Source: Bemisia tabaci
Lineage: Eukaryota; Arthropoda; Insecta; Hemiptera; Aleyrodidae
DNA length: 64,000 bases
Assembly (NCBI RefSeq): GCF_918797505.1
Contig: NC_092796.1
Span: 62,402,851-62,466,850, forward strand
Direction of reading: 5' to 3'
A model generated the notes under the pieces. It searched no databases. It was not told the origin of the DNA and saw only the letters and a list, made by a program, of their open reading frames with translations. Positions 1 through 11,007 of the stretch are shown here, one piece after another. Numbering within the stretch: the stretch's first letter is position 1; each line of letters opens with the position of its first letter. The position numbers were made by a program, and so were the translations under genes.

Positions 1-887
1 TCAAAATCAAAAATTTTGTAATTTTTTTATATTTACCTTTAAAATATCTTTAAAACAAAAAAAAGAAAAGTTAAATCGGTTCAGTGGATCTCGATCTATA
101 GCGGCGCAAAGTACGCGCCCGGCCGCCATTTTGAATGGCCGCCATCTTGGATCTGCCACCATTTTGAAAATGCCTCTTCGACTCAAAACTCTTAAAATGT
201 CATCTAGTTTGACCTCCCAAAGTGGCAAAACTGAATCACGATTTGCAGCATTTGGCCCTTTTTTGGCGCTAAGCCACCGTACTATCTGCCTTGATTGAGC
301 TCGTGCTTTCCTCAACTTGCGCCCGGAAGCGTCGGCTATGTTGAGTAGGGATTGAATGGAACGACTCATCTAACTAAATGTTCACCTGTGCTGTGGTATC
401 CTCTTTGAAGCGGGAATCTTTTTTTTGAAAAAAGGCAAATTTTTCACGCAGATTTTAAAGATTTTTGGGACAGTATTTGTAAGGAACAACTCTTGAGCAA
501 AGTTTGCAACAGGCCCATTGATCTTGACCCTAGAGCTGCACGTCACGGTAAATCAATTACTTAATCTTTACTAAAATTAATTTTCTTTTTACTTGAAATT
601 CGCTCAAGTGAGAAATATTGGCGCAAAACATCGCGTAGAATTGGCGTTAAAGCAAAAGGAACTATATCAATTTTGACTTGATCCGTATCATGCATGTACT
701 CTAATGGATCTCAGGGTTCATGTCAGAATGGATGTTGTTCCTTTTGATTTAAAGGCGACCTATTATAGGTAGGTGTATTATGCATGCATAATGTCGCGTC
801 AAAGGTCAGTAAATACATTTATCTTTTGCTCTCATAATCCAGTCAAATTAGTTGTAAAAAAGGGCAATCTGGAAATAGGGCAATATA

Positions 888-1027
888 TGTATAGAGGTTT
901 TTTGCGGAAACATGTTGTAATCGGTCTCCAGAACTACATAACAAAAGTTTATCGAAATCGTCTGTCCGCTAAGGCCTCCACCTTGAAAAAGGACGGGCTG
1001 GGGGGCCAAAATACGCCGCCGGCGACC
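888..1027 (-). repeat. Left arm of a diverged inverted repeat
   Basis: Read on the minus strand this matches 1612-1755 on the plus strand, with gaps. Shared blocks include GCCGGCGGC, a CCTTAGCGG block, TAAACTTTTG and CAACATGT. The arms lie about 580 bp apart and enclose the tandem repeat at 1440-1620. This is probably a degraded foldback transposon; no target duplication was found. Confidence 0.55.
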
Positions 1028-1439
1028 GGTTTTTCGCTCATACTTACCTAAAAACAATCAATCCTAAGAGAACATATTACCGGACCTTTTATAAAGAGCA
1101 CAAAATTTCCTATGAGAAATAGTATATATCTTTTAATTTGAAAAAATAGGGAGCGAAACGTCCTGTCTTTCAGTGTTTTTTAATGCTTTAGCCTTGTTTA
1201 CCACTGTTTAATTCCCTCCCTATTTATTCGTATAATCGGGCTATGTTCTTTTGTGCTGTATATATACATCTGTGACTAAATTTCGATAGACATTTTACTG
1301 TAATATTTTTGCCTGTGCTCTGCATGAACCATTTCATCAATTTTACCCAGCCATTCTTCAAACTTATTGTCTTTCATCTGTTCCTACAGTTTTTCTCAAA
1401 TCCAATGCTGTATCATCATTTCCAATCTCACCAAACGTA

Positions 1440-1620
1440 GTGTGGCCGCCGCGCCAATCGGCGCGAAATGTATATTAGTACCTATAAGATTGCGGGAATA
1501 CTTCACGCATTGCGCCAAACACAGTGCGGTCGCTGGTCGGCAAGAAGCGCATATGAGCGCCTACCAAACTGCAGAAATACTTCACGCATTGCGCCAAACA
1601 CTGTGCGTTCACGGGCGCCG
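1440..1620 (+). repeat. Short tandem array, about 79-bp unit
   Basis: Two clear units, with AATACTTCACGCATTGCGCC at 1497 and again at 1576, follow a more diverged partial unit. The same family recurs in opposite orientation at 25958-26120 with a spacing near 70 bp. The units are GC-rich against an AT-rich background. They have no coding logic and are probably an internal module of a dispersed transposon. Confidence 0.65.
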
Positions 1621-1755
1621 GCGGCTTATATTGGCCCCCTAGCCCTGTCCGCCTTCTTTCAAGTCGGATGCCTTAGCGGCCTTTCGGTAAACTTTTGCTA
1701 AGTTGTTTTGGTGGGAGATTGCAACATGTCTCTGCAAAGAAACCTTCTATGTATC
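1612..1755 (+). repeat. Right arm of a diverged inverted repeat
   Basis: Partner of 888-1027 in opposite orientation. Both arms carry the same ordered blocks (GCCGGCGGC, CCTTAGCGG, TAAACTTTTG, CAACATGT). Divergence is high, so this is an old copy. Confidence 0.55.
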
Positions 1756-2786
1756 GATTTCTCCAGAAAAATGATATATTGTCTTGATTATCAATAATTG
1801 TATTTATAATATTTAGGCCGAACTTACCTGATTCATACCCTCTAAAGTCGTCGTACATCGTAAAGCCGGCTGCGACCGATCCATTCACATAGATCTCAGT
1901 TTGTAGTTTTTTTGCATTTGTTGGCGCCCATCCAAACTTAGCGGCTAGAAAAGTATCATTTTGACGACAGTTAGGATGCTTTAACCTCTAACTTGGATCG
2001 GGGAAAAAATGAAAAATCGCTGTATTGCTGCCTGTAAGATTAATTTTTGGTTGGCCGACTAGGAATTCTTTTAGGTTAAGGTTTTTTTTTAATTTTTCCA
2101 ATTTGCCCCCTCATTTAACTTTATTTCATTCATGATATTTCGCTTTCTGCATTTGAGAATGCTATTATACAAAATCTATTAAGATAAATAAACTGGACCT
2201 GATAAAATATAAGGGTATTTTCAGAATTCTTTTAAACTTTCCAAATTAAATTCAAAATTGTTCCTAGTATTTCGCCTTAAAGCTCAATTTTTGGTTACCT
2301 AGGACTTAGAGTTTCCAAGTTGTTTCTCTAATTTTGTTGAAAAATATTTCCTGAATATTTCTTAAGAATGTGTTTCTTAAAAATCAAAATTAAACTTTGT
2401 TAAAAGAAGTGTTTCGCGGTGTCGTGCCATGCAGGCTGCCCGCATGGCACACCGGATTTATTCCCTTGGATTTAATTACTTACTTTTGTGAATATCTTCG
2501 GTGAATTTCTTATCATAATTTTCGTTGGTGCATTTCTTGTCGCACCAGTTGTATTCTCTTGATGGAAGGGTGGAGCAGTCTGGCAAATCACCATCAGAAG
2601 CCATCATTCTATCGTTGCCTCTGTGCGAGCAGGGCTGTGGCTTAAACGGTACGCAGCCCTAGCAAAAATTCTTAACATCAGTTTAAGAAACTAATTTTTA
2701 GGTGGTTGAGGGTCACGGATAAAAATCTTAGGTGCTTATAGCCAGATAGTAGGTGACATTTACCATCTTGGATTCCCAGACTCGAC

Positions 2787-3286
2787 NNNNNNNNNNNNNN
2801 NNNNNNNNNNNNNNNNNNNNNNNNNNNNNNNNNNNNNNNNNNNNNNNNNNNNNNNNNNNNNNNNNNNNNNNNNNNNNNNNNNNNNNNNNNNNNNNNNNNN
2901 NNNNNNNNNNNNNNNNNNNNNNNNNNNNNNNNNNNNNNNNNNNNNNNNNNNNNNNNNNNNNNNNNNNNNNNNNNNNNNNNNNNNNNNNNNNNNNNNNNNN
3001 NNNNNNNNNNNNNNNNNNNNNNNNNNNNNNNNNNNNNNNNNNNNNNNNNNNNNNNNNNNNNNNNNNNNNNNNNNNNNNNNNNNNNNNNNNNNNNNNNNNN
3101 NNNNNNNNNNNNNNNNNNNNNNNNNNNNNNNNNNNNNNNNNNNNNNNNNNNNNNNNNNNNNNNNNNNNNNNNNNNNNNNNNNNNNNNNNNNNNNNNNNNN
3201 NNNNNNNNNNNNNNNNNNNNNNNNNNNNNNNNNNNNNNNNNNNNNNNNNNNNNNNNNNNNNNNNNNNNNNNNNNNNNNNNNNNNNN
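2787..3286. other. Assembly gap (500 N)
   Basis: Exactly 500 undetermined bases, which looks like a scaffolding gap of estimated or default length. Open frames that run across it are artefacts. Confidence 1.
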
Positions 3287-5417
3287 CATCGTAATGGCAT
3301 TTCAATGGTTGAAACTGCAGAAATGCGTTTCACAGTTTGCGGCGGTGCAGACTTCCCGTCATACTCCTGCTTGAAAAGCACTCAAGACTTGGCTGGTTTT
3401 TCTTTTCTATGAAAGAAATATTCTGTGATGAAAACCATGATATTGGTCCCGTCTCCTTTTTGAAAATCCTGGGATCATCTCTAAGAGTAGTCGTACACCC
3501 TTTTGACGGGTTTAATGCAGGCTCAGCCCAACTGTATTAGACGTTGCCAAATTTTTCCTCGCGTTTTATCTTTTTAACAGAGAATTAAATCATTCAACGC
3601 CTTGAAAATTTTTGTGAATTCACCGTGGATAATGAAGAAAATACACTTAAAATTTAAATTTTTAGTGTAGCTTATTCTTCTGCTCAGAAAATGAAACGAT
3701 AGGGAAAATAGGAAATATGTCTCTTACAGCCAGGCTCATTCTAGTTAATCACCCTCTTGAGATTCACTTTCAATTTTGCCTCATAGGCAACAAAAAAGAG
3801 GAGTTCGGGTAGCTATCTATTTGAAAAAGACACATTTAAGTTGCTCCATAAATTTGATTGAGCCTATAAACGATGTTTTTCATCTATTGGTAATTACGAC
3901 CATCTGAAGTTCGCTTCAATTTCACCGCATAGGCAACAAACATAACTGGGAGCGCGAACAGTCTTCGTCGATTCGAGAGCAAACATTTATCGCTTGATAT
4001 GCATGGGCAGATAAACATATAGAGTACATAGAGTCGTAATGTAAGTGGGAGGGCTGGCGACACTTTTGAACATTTTCTATGTCCCGAATTCCGAGACCCC
4101 TGTGTGACGCCGGGTCACTTTTTCGATACATGATCGATTGTTTGCGATACACAGGTACCCGGTCATCTGATGTAAGCAAAGAAGATAGGAATTGCCACGT
4201 ATTCCACACCGCCATTTTGGATCGAACGTGTATCGAAAAAGTGACCCGAGCTCGGCGCACACCGGGCTCGGAACTCGTCGAGCAGAACATGGCGCCAGCT
4301 CTCCTATTTACATTACGACTCTATGTACTCTATGCAGATAAACGATGTTGCTTATGTATTTGTAAGGAGGTGTCCTCTATCTGAAATTTGCCTTCAATTT
4401 TGCTTCACAGGCAGCAAACGCACAGATAGCGCGAATAGTTCTCCATTTGAAAAACATGCTTTAATAGTCTCTCTCCGTATAAACTTTGTAAAACCAATGG
4501 ACCGTGCGGAAACCTAGGGAAATTTGTAGAAAAACTCTTACCGTGAATTTAACTTTTTTGGTCGCAGGTAGACACACAAAAGCTCCAAGAAACTCTCAGA
4601 TTGAGAAAAGGGAAATTCCACAGCAAGAAGAGAAAGAAATGGTCTCTTCCAGCCAAAATTGATCCTTTTCCCCTCATATTTTCCTCATAGGCGAATACGT
4701 GTCGAAGCTTCGCATTCTATTATGCACTCATTGCAAAACTTAACCAGGTACCTTTACGCGAGCTAGTTTCAAAGAAAATACATCTAAATTTTGTCTTGAA
4801 AATTCATGTATTTACCACGTGTTCCGCTTTCGAGTGGCTAGAAATATTTAAATTGTCTCCGCGCATTAGAACAGACTTTATTTACATGTGTTATCTACTT
4901 GAGACCAATCATTCAAACACGAAGTGACGAAATTTCTGATTGCATTATTTACATTCTGTACAAACTTCTGATCTCACGGGATTGTTTACTTAGAAAAGTT
5001 TTGATAAGAATTATAGATGTTGGTAGGAATACCTACCTAAGTGAGAACAATTTCTGACAAAAAATAGATGACAAACGATATTTGGTTCGGTTTCTGCAAA
5101 AAAGAAAAGAAAGAGATTACCAATCACTAAATATCGTTTGCTCGAGGAGTTTCGTCCAACCCTGATCTGTTGGGAATAGGTAGCCAAGGAATTTGCGTTT
5201 TACTGTTTCTCCATGCACTTCATCTTAAAATCTTTTTCTCCAGCTAAGACATTACATTTTTCCACTTTTCAGATACTGCGCGCATAGAATTTTAACTAGG
5301 AAATTTCAATTATAAATTATGCAGAAAGAAGAAGAAAAAAAGAAAACACTAAAAAACCAGAGAAAAGTTTGAGATTTGTTTGTCCAAAGTATCCGAAAAT
5401 TCAGGGAATTTTTAAAT
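3287..5417. other. Repeat-derived DNA without a gene
   Basis: The first 330 bases belong to a dispersed family also seen near 9.7, 10.2, 23.2, 36.8, 43.8 and 60.5 kb. Its signature is a run like 'gcagacttcctgtcatact', then a 'ttttc-aatggaaaac' block, then a 'ttcttctctg' block. A MITE with target duplication lies at 4007-4343. The remainder (4344-5417) is AT-rich with no recognisable feature. Confidence 0.5.
4007..4343. mobile_element. MITE with 10-bp target duplication (Mutator-like)
   Basis: Inverted ends start ATAGAGTACATAGAGTCG at 4019 and finish with the complement at 4333. The element is flanked by the direct repeat GCAGATAAAC at 4007-4016 and 4334-4343. A second inverted pair inside (around 4110-4125 and 4230-4248, core TTTTTCGATAC) makes the whole element foldable. 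A 10-bp duplication fits Mutator-like transposons (family knowledge: 8-11 bp). It is about 315 bp with no transposase, so non-autonomous. Two extra bases at the left junction leave the exact boundary slightly open. Confidence 0.75.
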
Positions 5418-8400
5418 CCTTGATAACTTGTCACCCTGAAAACAGCAAATGATCACGGCAGGTCGTGATTCCACTTGTTTTCACAGATAACGGTAAGGTG
5501 AGGTTGGGTAACTGGGCGGTGGGGTAACTGGGCAGTACCCTCTGTATTTCTACCAGATTAGTGCAAAAATTGTTTTCACTGTTGGCATACCTTCATTATG
5601 ACGTAAACCATCTAGAACATGTAAACATAACTTCAAAAAAAAATTTTATGGTGAATGGTGAAGTGCCGAAAATTGTACAGCTTTTTTTTCAAAACAACGC
5701 CAGAGGTGGTCCCGAAAAGAGCCTCATATCTCACTCCCAGCAAGTATTTTATTCAACTTTGACAATTCTTCTTCATGTATGATGTATTTGTGTAATGCGT
5801 GAGTAATTACAACGTAATTGGATGAAAATACTGGCTGCAAAGGGTTGATGCCCAGTTACCTTGAAAATTTTCCCTTTGTGGGGTAACTGGGCACCCACCC
5901 CAAGGTAACTGGGCAGGTGGCAGTGGTGGCACCTGCCCAGTTACCCATTGCAAGGTTGCTGTGCTTCGGTGTTTGTTTACTTCTGAAAATGTCAAAACTA
6001 ATTGACTATTGTGGACTTTTAAGTGCCAAAGACCAATAATCAGGGTTCCCAGCACACTAAACTTCTAACTTAAGTCAATTATAGCATAACTTAAGCATTA
6101 CTTAATTACATTTTTGCCGCTAACTGTTACGACATCACTTTTAACGACTTAAACATGGTTATATAAATTCAAATGAAATTCTCTGAAACCCTCATGAGAA
6201 GGACATTCTTTTCTGGCCAATGAGAATTACAAATAATGCCCCCCTTAAAAATTAAGGGAACTTTTTGGCGCCTGACTCTATCCCAGATCAGCCTTGCGGC
6301 TTAATTTTTTTTCATTTTTTAAAAATGTATCATGCTTAATCTCACTAAAAGTGGCCAAACAGTGTCCTGGTATACAATACTACTTTATAAGTAGTAATAC
6401 AGAAAGTTCTAAGCATTTATCTACAAGGAAACAATTTTTTTTTACCGTTATTCAATTCTCAGATTTGAGGGTTTTTTTGCCGCTAACTGTTACGACATCA
6501 TTCTTAACCACTTAAACATGTTTATATACATTCAAATGACATTTTCTTAAACCTTCATGAGCAGGACATCACCTTCTGGCCAATGAGAATTAAAAATAAT
6601 GCCCCCCTCAAAAATTAAGGGGGGGTAGTCCAGTTACCCCACGACGTTGGGTAACTGGGTGAAAAAAACGGGAAATTTTTGAAAATTTGTGGGAAAAAAT
6701 TGAAAGATGAAATTCGACTTTTGACTCTTCCTACATTTAGACAAGGTGTTGTACTTACTAAAAAAAATTTAAAAGTAGCCTCCACTGTCAATATAATGAT
6801 GGGAGAAAAATCATGAAGTTGAAATTTTGACATTTTTCTCCGAACTCCTGCCCAGTTACCCAACCTCACCTTACGCAAATTGCACTCTTTGATACCGCTT
6901 CCACATACGATAAGGATAATAAATATAATTAATAATATACAATTTTTACATATTTCCAAGTAAATTAAATGAGAGGATTCAGAAGAAGGTCAAGTGTGTA
7001 GTTCCAGATAAAGTCAGGAGAGTGATTGCTGCATGTAAAGTCTCCATTTTATTCATATATACTCATTTATTAATTTACTCACTCCTTTTTTTCATTCGAT
7101 TAAATACTTGAACCACCATATCTTTGTTTAGCGACGACGTGTAAATGCAATAAGTGGCTCTTTACTTTATCAAAAGCTGTTAAAATTGAAGGCGCTCCGA
7201 GTTTTTCAATGGTGAGGTCCATATGCAAAAGGCCGTGTAGGCCGTGTTGCATACAAAAAATTACAGGCGCTTTGACTTCCTTAGCACATCGAATGGCAGC
7301 GGATGCTGGTTCTCGAGGGTTTTCTATGTTGCATTTACAACCGGGTTTACCTTGAAATCCTCGCACCCCTGCCACATACGAAAGATATTAAATAATCAAT
7401 AATGTACAATTTTTACATACTGCCAAGTAAATTAAATAAGACAATTCAAAGAAAAGTCTAGTGTGACCCTGCAGATGAAGTCAGAAGAGTGATTGCCGCA
7501 TGCATAGTCACCATTTTATTCATATATACTCATTATTAATTTACTCACTTTTTTTAAGTCCATTAAAGACTTAAACCAACCTATCTTTGTGCAACGACGA
7601 CGCGGCGTGTAAATGGAATAAGGGACTCTTTATTTGATCAAAATATGTTAAAATTGAAGGCGCTTCGGGTTTTTCAATGGTTAGGTTCATATGCAACTAT
7701 TTGTGTTCTCGGGATGACCGTGTTGCATACACAAAAATTACAGGCGCTTTGACTTTCCTAAGCCTGACAAAATAATGACAACGGATCAATACTATCAATA
7801 TTATGAATATAAACGAATAATATAAATTTTAGTCTGATTAATTTTAACAAAAATTATCATAAAAATAACTCACATTGATAGGGAAGTTAAGTCCTCTAGG
7901 GTTTTCGACGTTGCATTTACAACCGGGTTTACCGTGAAATCTTCGACATTGGAATGATTCGTGTATTACCATCACAGCGTTGTAAAATTATGCAAATTGC
8001 GACATTTTATCAGTAGTAATATGCAGGATTGAAACTGCTCTTTCATATTTGTGGAAATGTTTTTGGTGGGTAATACGTACCATTTGTCAACATTGTAATG
8101 GTGCTTCACGGCTCATTCGAATTGCGAGGATTTCAAGGTACTTAAACCCGGTTGTATATGCAACATAGAAAACCCTCGAGAACCAGCATCCGCTGCCATT
8201 CGTTGTGCTAAGGAAAGTCAAAGCGCCTGTAATTTTTTTGTATGCAACACGGCCTAACACGGCCTTTTGCATATGGACCTAACCATTGAAAAACTCGGAG
8301 CGCCTTCAATTTTAACAGCTTTTGATGAAGTAAAGAGCCACTTATTGCATTTACACGTCGTCGCTAAACGAAGATAGGGTGGTTTAAGTATTTAATCGAA

Positions 8401-8697
8401 TGAAAAAAAGAAGTGAGTAAATTAATAATGAGTATATATGAATAAAATGGAGACTATACATGCGGCAATCACTCATCTCATGACTTTATCGGCAGGGTCA
8501 CACTTGACTTTCCTTTGAATCATCTCATTTAATTTACTTGGCAGTATGTGAAAATTGTACATCATTGATTATTTAATATCTTTCGCATGTGGCAGGGGTG
8601 CCAAAATGTGCAATTTGCGTACCGTTATCGGCAAAAATAGCGAGTGGATTCACGACCTACCGTGATCATAGCTGTTGCAGGGTGACAAGATATCATG
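5418..8697. mobile_element. Composite inverted-repeat element, about 3.3 kb
   Basis: The left arm runs from about 5418 to 7367, interrupted by the transposon at 5496-6871. The right arm, in reverse orientation, runs from about 8697 down to about 8110. Both arms start with TGATAnCTTGTCACCCTG and share several hundred aligned bases. A third, direct copy lies between them (about 7368-7770, resuming near 7884-7950), itself interrupted by about 115 bp of AT-rich sequence. One minus-strand open frame in the left arm (7375 down to 7100, 91 codons) resembles nothing I know and is broken in the other copies. The element is probably a non-autonomous foldback transposon that grew by internal duplication. 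Confidence 0.8.
5496..6871. mobile_element. Nested TA-flanked TIR transposon, 1.38 kb
   Basis: The terminal inverted repeats are perfect over at least 22 bp (5496-5517 and 6850-6871), beginning AGGTGAGGTTGGGTAACTGG. TA flanks both ends (5494-5495 and 6872-6873). The motif GGGTAACTGGGC recurs inside, including a palindrome near 5900-5945. The right arm of the surrounding element still has the unoccupied site, reading 'gataacggTAcgcaaattg' in reverse at about 8611-8630, so the insertion and its TA duplication are read directly. No transposase is visible; a Tc1/mariner-like or other TA-targeting superfamily is inferred. Confidence 0.9.
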
Positions 8698-8852
8698 GGT
8701 TTAAAATTAATTTTAAAAAAAACCAGGAATAAAATAAGCATTACCCCTCTGTTTATCCATAGAAGCCCCTGGGTGAGGTTCGAACCCGGTCCTCAAGACC
8801 TCGAGGGTGAAAGGATGAAAGCAATGCGCATCAGCTTGCACCCGAATCCAGT
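8698..8852. other. Short spacer with an isolated Pol III box B-like sequence
   Basis: On the minus strand, near 8775-8785, the sequence GGGTTCGAACCT matches a tRNA B box and sits next to a short stem. No A box was found at the proper distance, so this is at most a remnant of a tRNA-derived SINE. Confidence 0.3.
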
Positions 8853-9237
8853 TCAGCCGGAGTCATCCGGTTCGTCAGACGAGTCTCTTCCGAATTGTCT
8901 GCGGTCTCCACCCGGTTCCCTCCTCCGCTCCTTCGCTTTGGGCGTAGCTTTCCTCGCTTTTTCCCCTGTTTCCTTTTCTTTTTCCGTTCGACCGAGTTTG
9001 GTGCGGGACTCAGCTCTGACATTACTCTCCGAGTGGTGGATGACGTCATCGATGGGCGCTTTGGGGTGGTTTTGCAAGTAGGTGGCACGGTCGCCCAGCA
9101 CCCGGTTCACGGCATACACCCTGAAGAAGCGGACGGCGAGAACGGAGAGGGTGACCGCCAGCATGATGTGCACCGCCAAGAGGCCCAGGAACCAGTAGTA
9201 GATCAACGACGCTTTGCCCTCGAACGGTTTCTTTTTG
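8853..9237 (-). CDS. Small membrane protein gene C, last exon
   Basis: Unrecognised family. The exon follows a clear acceptor (GTTGCAG, read on minus) and stays open to a stop at 8853-8855. It opens with a lysine-rich segment (KKKPFEGK), then a strong transmembrane segment of about 25 residues (from LIYYWFLGLL to about SVLAV), then an RFFRVYAVNR juxtamembrane stretch. The tail of about 90 residues is highly charged, basic (KARKATPKAKERRR) and then acidic (DSSDEPDD). Its one-base start phase matches the two-base end phase of 10796-11007, giving a predicted protein of about 198 residues. It lies downstream of two similar genes on the same strand. Function unknown; GC-rich coding sequence against an AT-rich surround supports reality. 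Confidence 0.7.
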
Positions 9238-10795
9238 CTGCAACAGCAAGATTCGATTTCTTAACTATCGATGTAGTCATGGAAAGCAGGATTGGAGGCA
9301 TGAAAAATTAATGTATCGTTATAACATACCACGTATCTTTCTAAATTTTCGCCCCTATTTTATTTTTTTGAAGGAAACAAGCCACTTAATACCTTGAATT
9401 CTAGGTATATTGAATATTGTGCTGACAGAGATGAAAAAATAAAGGAAGTTTTTAAGATATTGCGTTGACTAGTTTTCCGAAGAAAACATGAACGTGTACG
9501 TCTGCAATGTTGCAGGCGAAGATACGTGCTATTTTTTGAAGTGAAACAAGTCACTTAATAGCTTGAATTCTATATTGACGGCGTAAGTCCGCAATCACAA
9601 AGTGTCACACACTCTCTTTTGCGGAGTCTGAAATTCTCCGCCTCTCTATATGTTATTTTTTTAAAGGAGAACAAATGGACATCATTCCCTGAAGTTTATG
9701 CAGAATTTTCTTCGCACAGAGAAGAAAAATCACGGCAGTTTTAAACAATTGCCGTTGAGTAGTTTTCGGTTTAAAAAATAAAGTATGATAGGAAGTCTGC
9801 GACGTCGCAAACCGAGTTATGTGATTGCTGACTTACACCGTCAAAATAGAATATTGTGCTGGCAGAGATGAAAAAATAATGAAGGAAGTTTTCAAGATAT
9901 TTCGTTGACTAGTTCTCTAAGGAAAACATAAAGTATGAGACAGAAAGTCTGCAACGTTGCCGACGGAGATTCGTGGTTGCACACTTTTCCCGTCACGTCG
10001 ATATCAAAGAGACATGAAAGATATCCATGGTTAAAGTCAGCAAATATGCGTCTACATTGCAACGTTTAACGTTGCTTGCGATTTTTTCTCAAATTTCATT
10101 TTTTAACAGAGAACTAATCAGCATAGAGCCTTGAAAATTTTTGTGCATTTCCCTAGGCTTATTAACGGTGAAACTACCAGACCTCGTATCTCGTTTCGTG
10201 ACGTCGCAGACTTCCTGTCATAGTTTATTTTTTCGATGGAAAACAACCTACTGCCGATGTTTCGAAACTTCCGTGATTTTCTTCCGCGTAACGAGGAAAA
10301 TTATGTGAAATTCCTCTCATAAAAAATTCTTGTCGTTTTGTCCTTATCAAAAATTCTAAAAGTGGAGCAGAGATCTTAAAACGCACCGCAAACGGGATAC
10401 GTGGTTTTGGAGTATCGCCGTCGTTGTACAAAGTAAACACACAAAATTTCAAGTCTAAACTTGATAAATTCTCTGTGGACGGAATAAAACACGGAAGGAA
10501 GTCAGGCAACGTCTGATTAATTCTGCTGACTCTGGTTAATTCCAGTAGCGTGACGTGCTTTGCGATACTTCGATTGATCTGCCATTTAAACCTATGGAAA
10601 AGGATCGATAAACAGGGCGCTCGCAACGAACACCTTAATCATCGATTCTTCACCATAGCTTCAAATGGAGAAATGTCGATAATCGATCATTCACGCCACG
10701 CCACTCGTTAAATACGTTCCATTAAACTGAAAATCCCCATCACTCGTTGGAACCTCACACTCCGCAGGAAAAAATCAACCTGTTGCTGTACTGAC
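9238..10795. other. Intron of gene C, filled with repeats
   Basis: The sequence 9366-9485 is repeated in part at 9847-9960 ('attgtgctgacagagatg' to the 'ttgactagtt' block). A MITE lies between the copies. The part after 9960 belongs to the same dispersed family as 3.3, 23.2, 36.8, 43.8 and 60.5 kb (short 'gtctgcaacgttgc' and 'cagacttcctgtcat' blocks). No exon was recognised. Confidence 0.5.
9573..9847. mobile_element. MITE, TTGACGGCGTAAGTCCGC family, copy 1
   Basis: Ends are inverted: TTGACGGCGTAAGTCCGCAA near 9575 and its diverged complement (ttgctgacttacaccgtcaa) ending near 9844. Length is about 270 bp. A second copy with the same ends is at 36739-36993. The interior carries the dispersed 'gaaaactactcaacggcaat'-type block. 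No transposase. Confidence 0.7.
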
Positions 10796-11007
10796 CTAGC
10801 GTTGTTGTTGTATTTCTTTTTGGATTTGAGTTCATATTCCGAATCTCCTCTTTGAGGCTGGTCCCAGGAATTGTCCGTGACATCCCCTTTAGTCCGAGCC
10901 TGCATCGGAGTAATGTCCTCATCGAATATCTTCGGCGGCAACGCTGCCCAAAGGTTCGACGCCAAATCTACCGCCGGCCCTAAATCAACTGCGCCAACTT
11001 GAGTCAT
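10796..11007 (-). CDS. Small membrane protein gene C, first coding exon
   Basis: Open from ATG at 11007 to a donor GTCAGT just left of 10796 (read on minus, exon end GCTAG). It codes for about 70 hydrophilic residues (starting MTQVGAVDLGPAVDLASN, later KIFDEDITPMQARTKGD and a lysine/asparagine-rich end). The two leftover bases join in frame to 9237, making Ser before KKKPFEGK. No signal peptide precedes the Met. An in-frame stop lies about 30 bases upstream, which supports this ATG, although an AG acceptor just before it (AATACAG) leaves room for a further 5' exon. The segment would form the N-terminal side of a single-pass protein. Confidence 0.65.

Larger units (their letters stand above)
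1..2786. other. Repeat-rich DNA before the assembly gap, no supported gene
   Basis: No exon or recognisable protein was found. A 120-codon open frame on the minus strand (369 down to 7) starts with Met and ends at a stop, but resembles no family I know. It lies in GC-richer sequence carrying a repeated 'GCCGCCATTTTG' theme, as many insect repeats do. The stretch also holds a diverged inverted repeat (888-1027 and 1612-1755) and a short tandem repeat (1440-1620). The rest is AT-rich with no structure I could see. Confidence 0.5.

Noticed and set aside
2678..3412. Long open frames of unknown residues
   Set aside because: They run across the 500-N gap and carry no information.
4079..4384. 101-codon plus-strand open frame
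   Set aside because: Lies across a MITE and its flank; the reading is fortuitous.
8695..9311. Plus-strand open frames of 128 and 138 codons
   Set aside because: Antisense shadows of the GC-rich last exon of gene C; no splice or family support.
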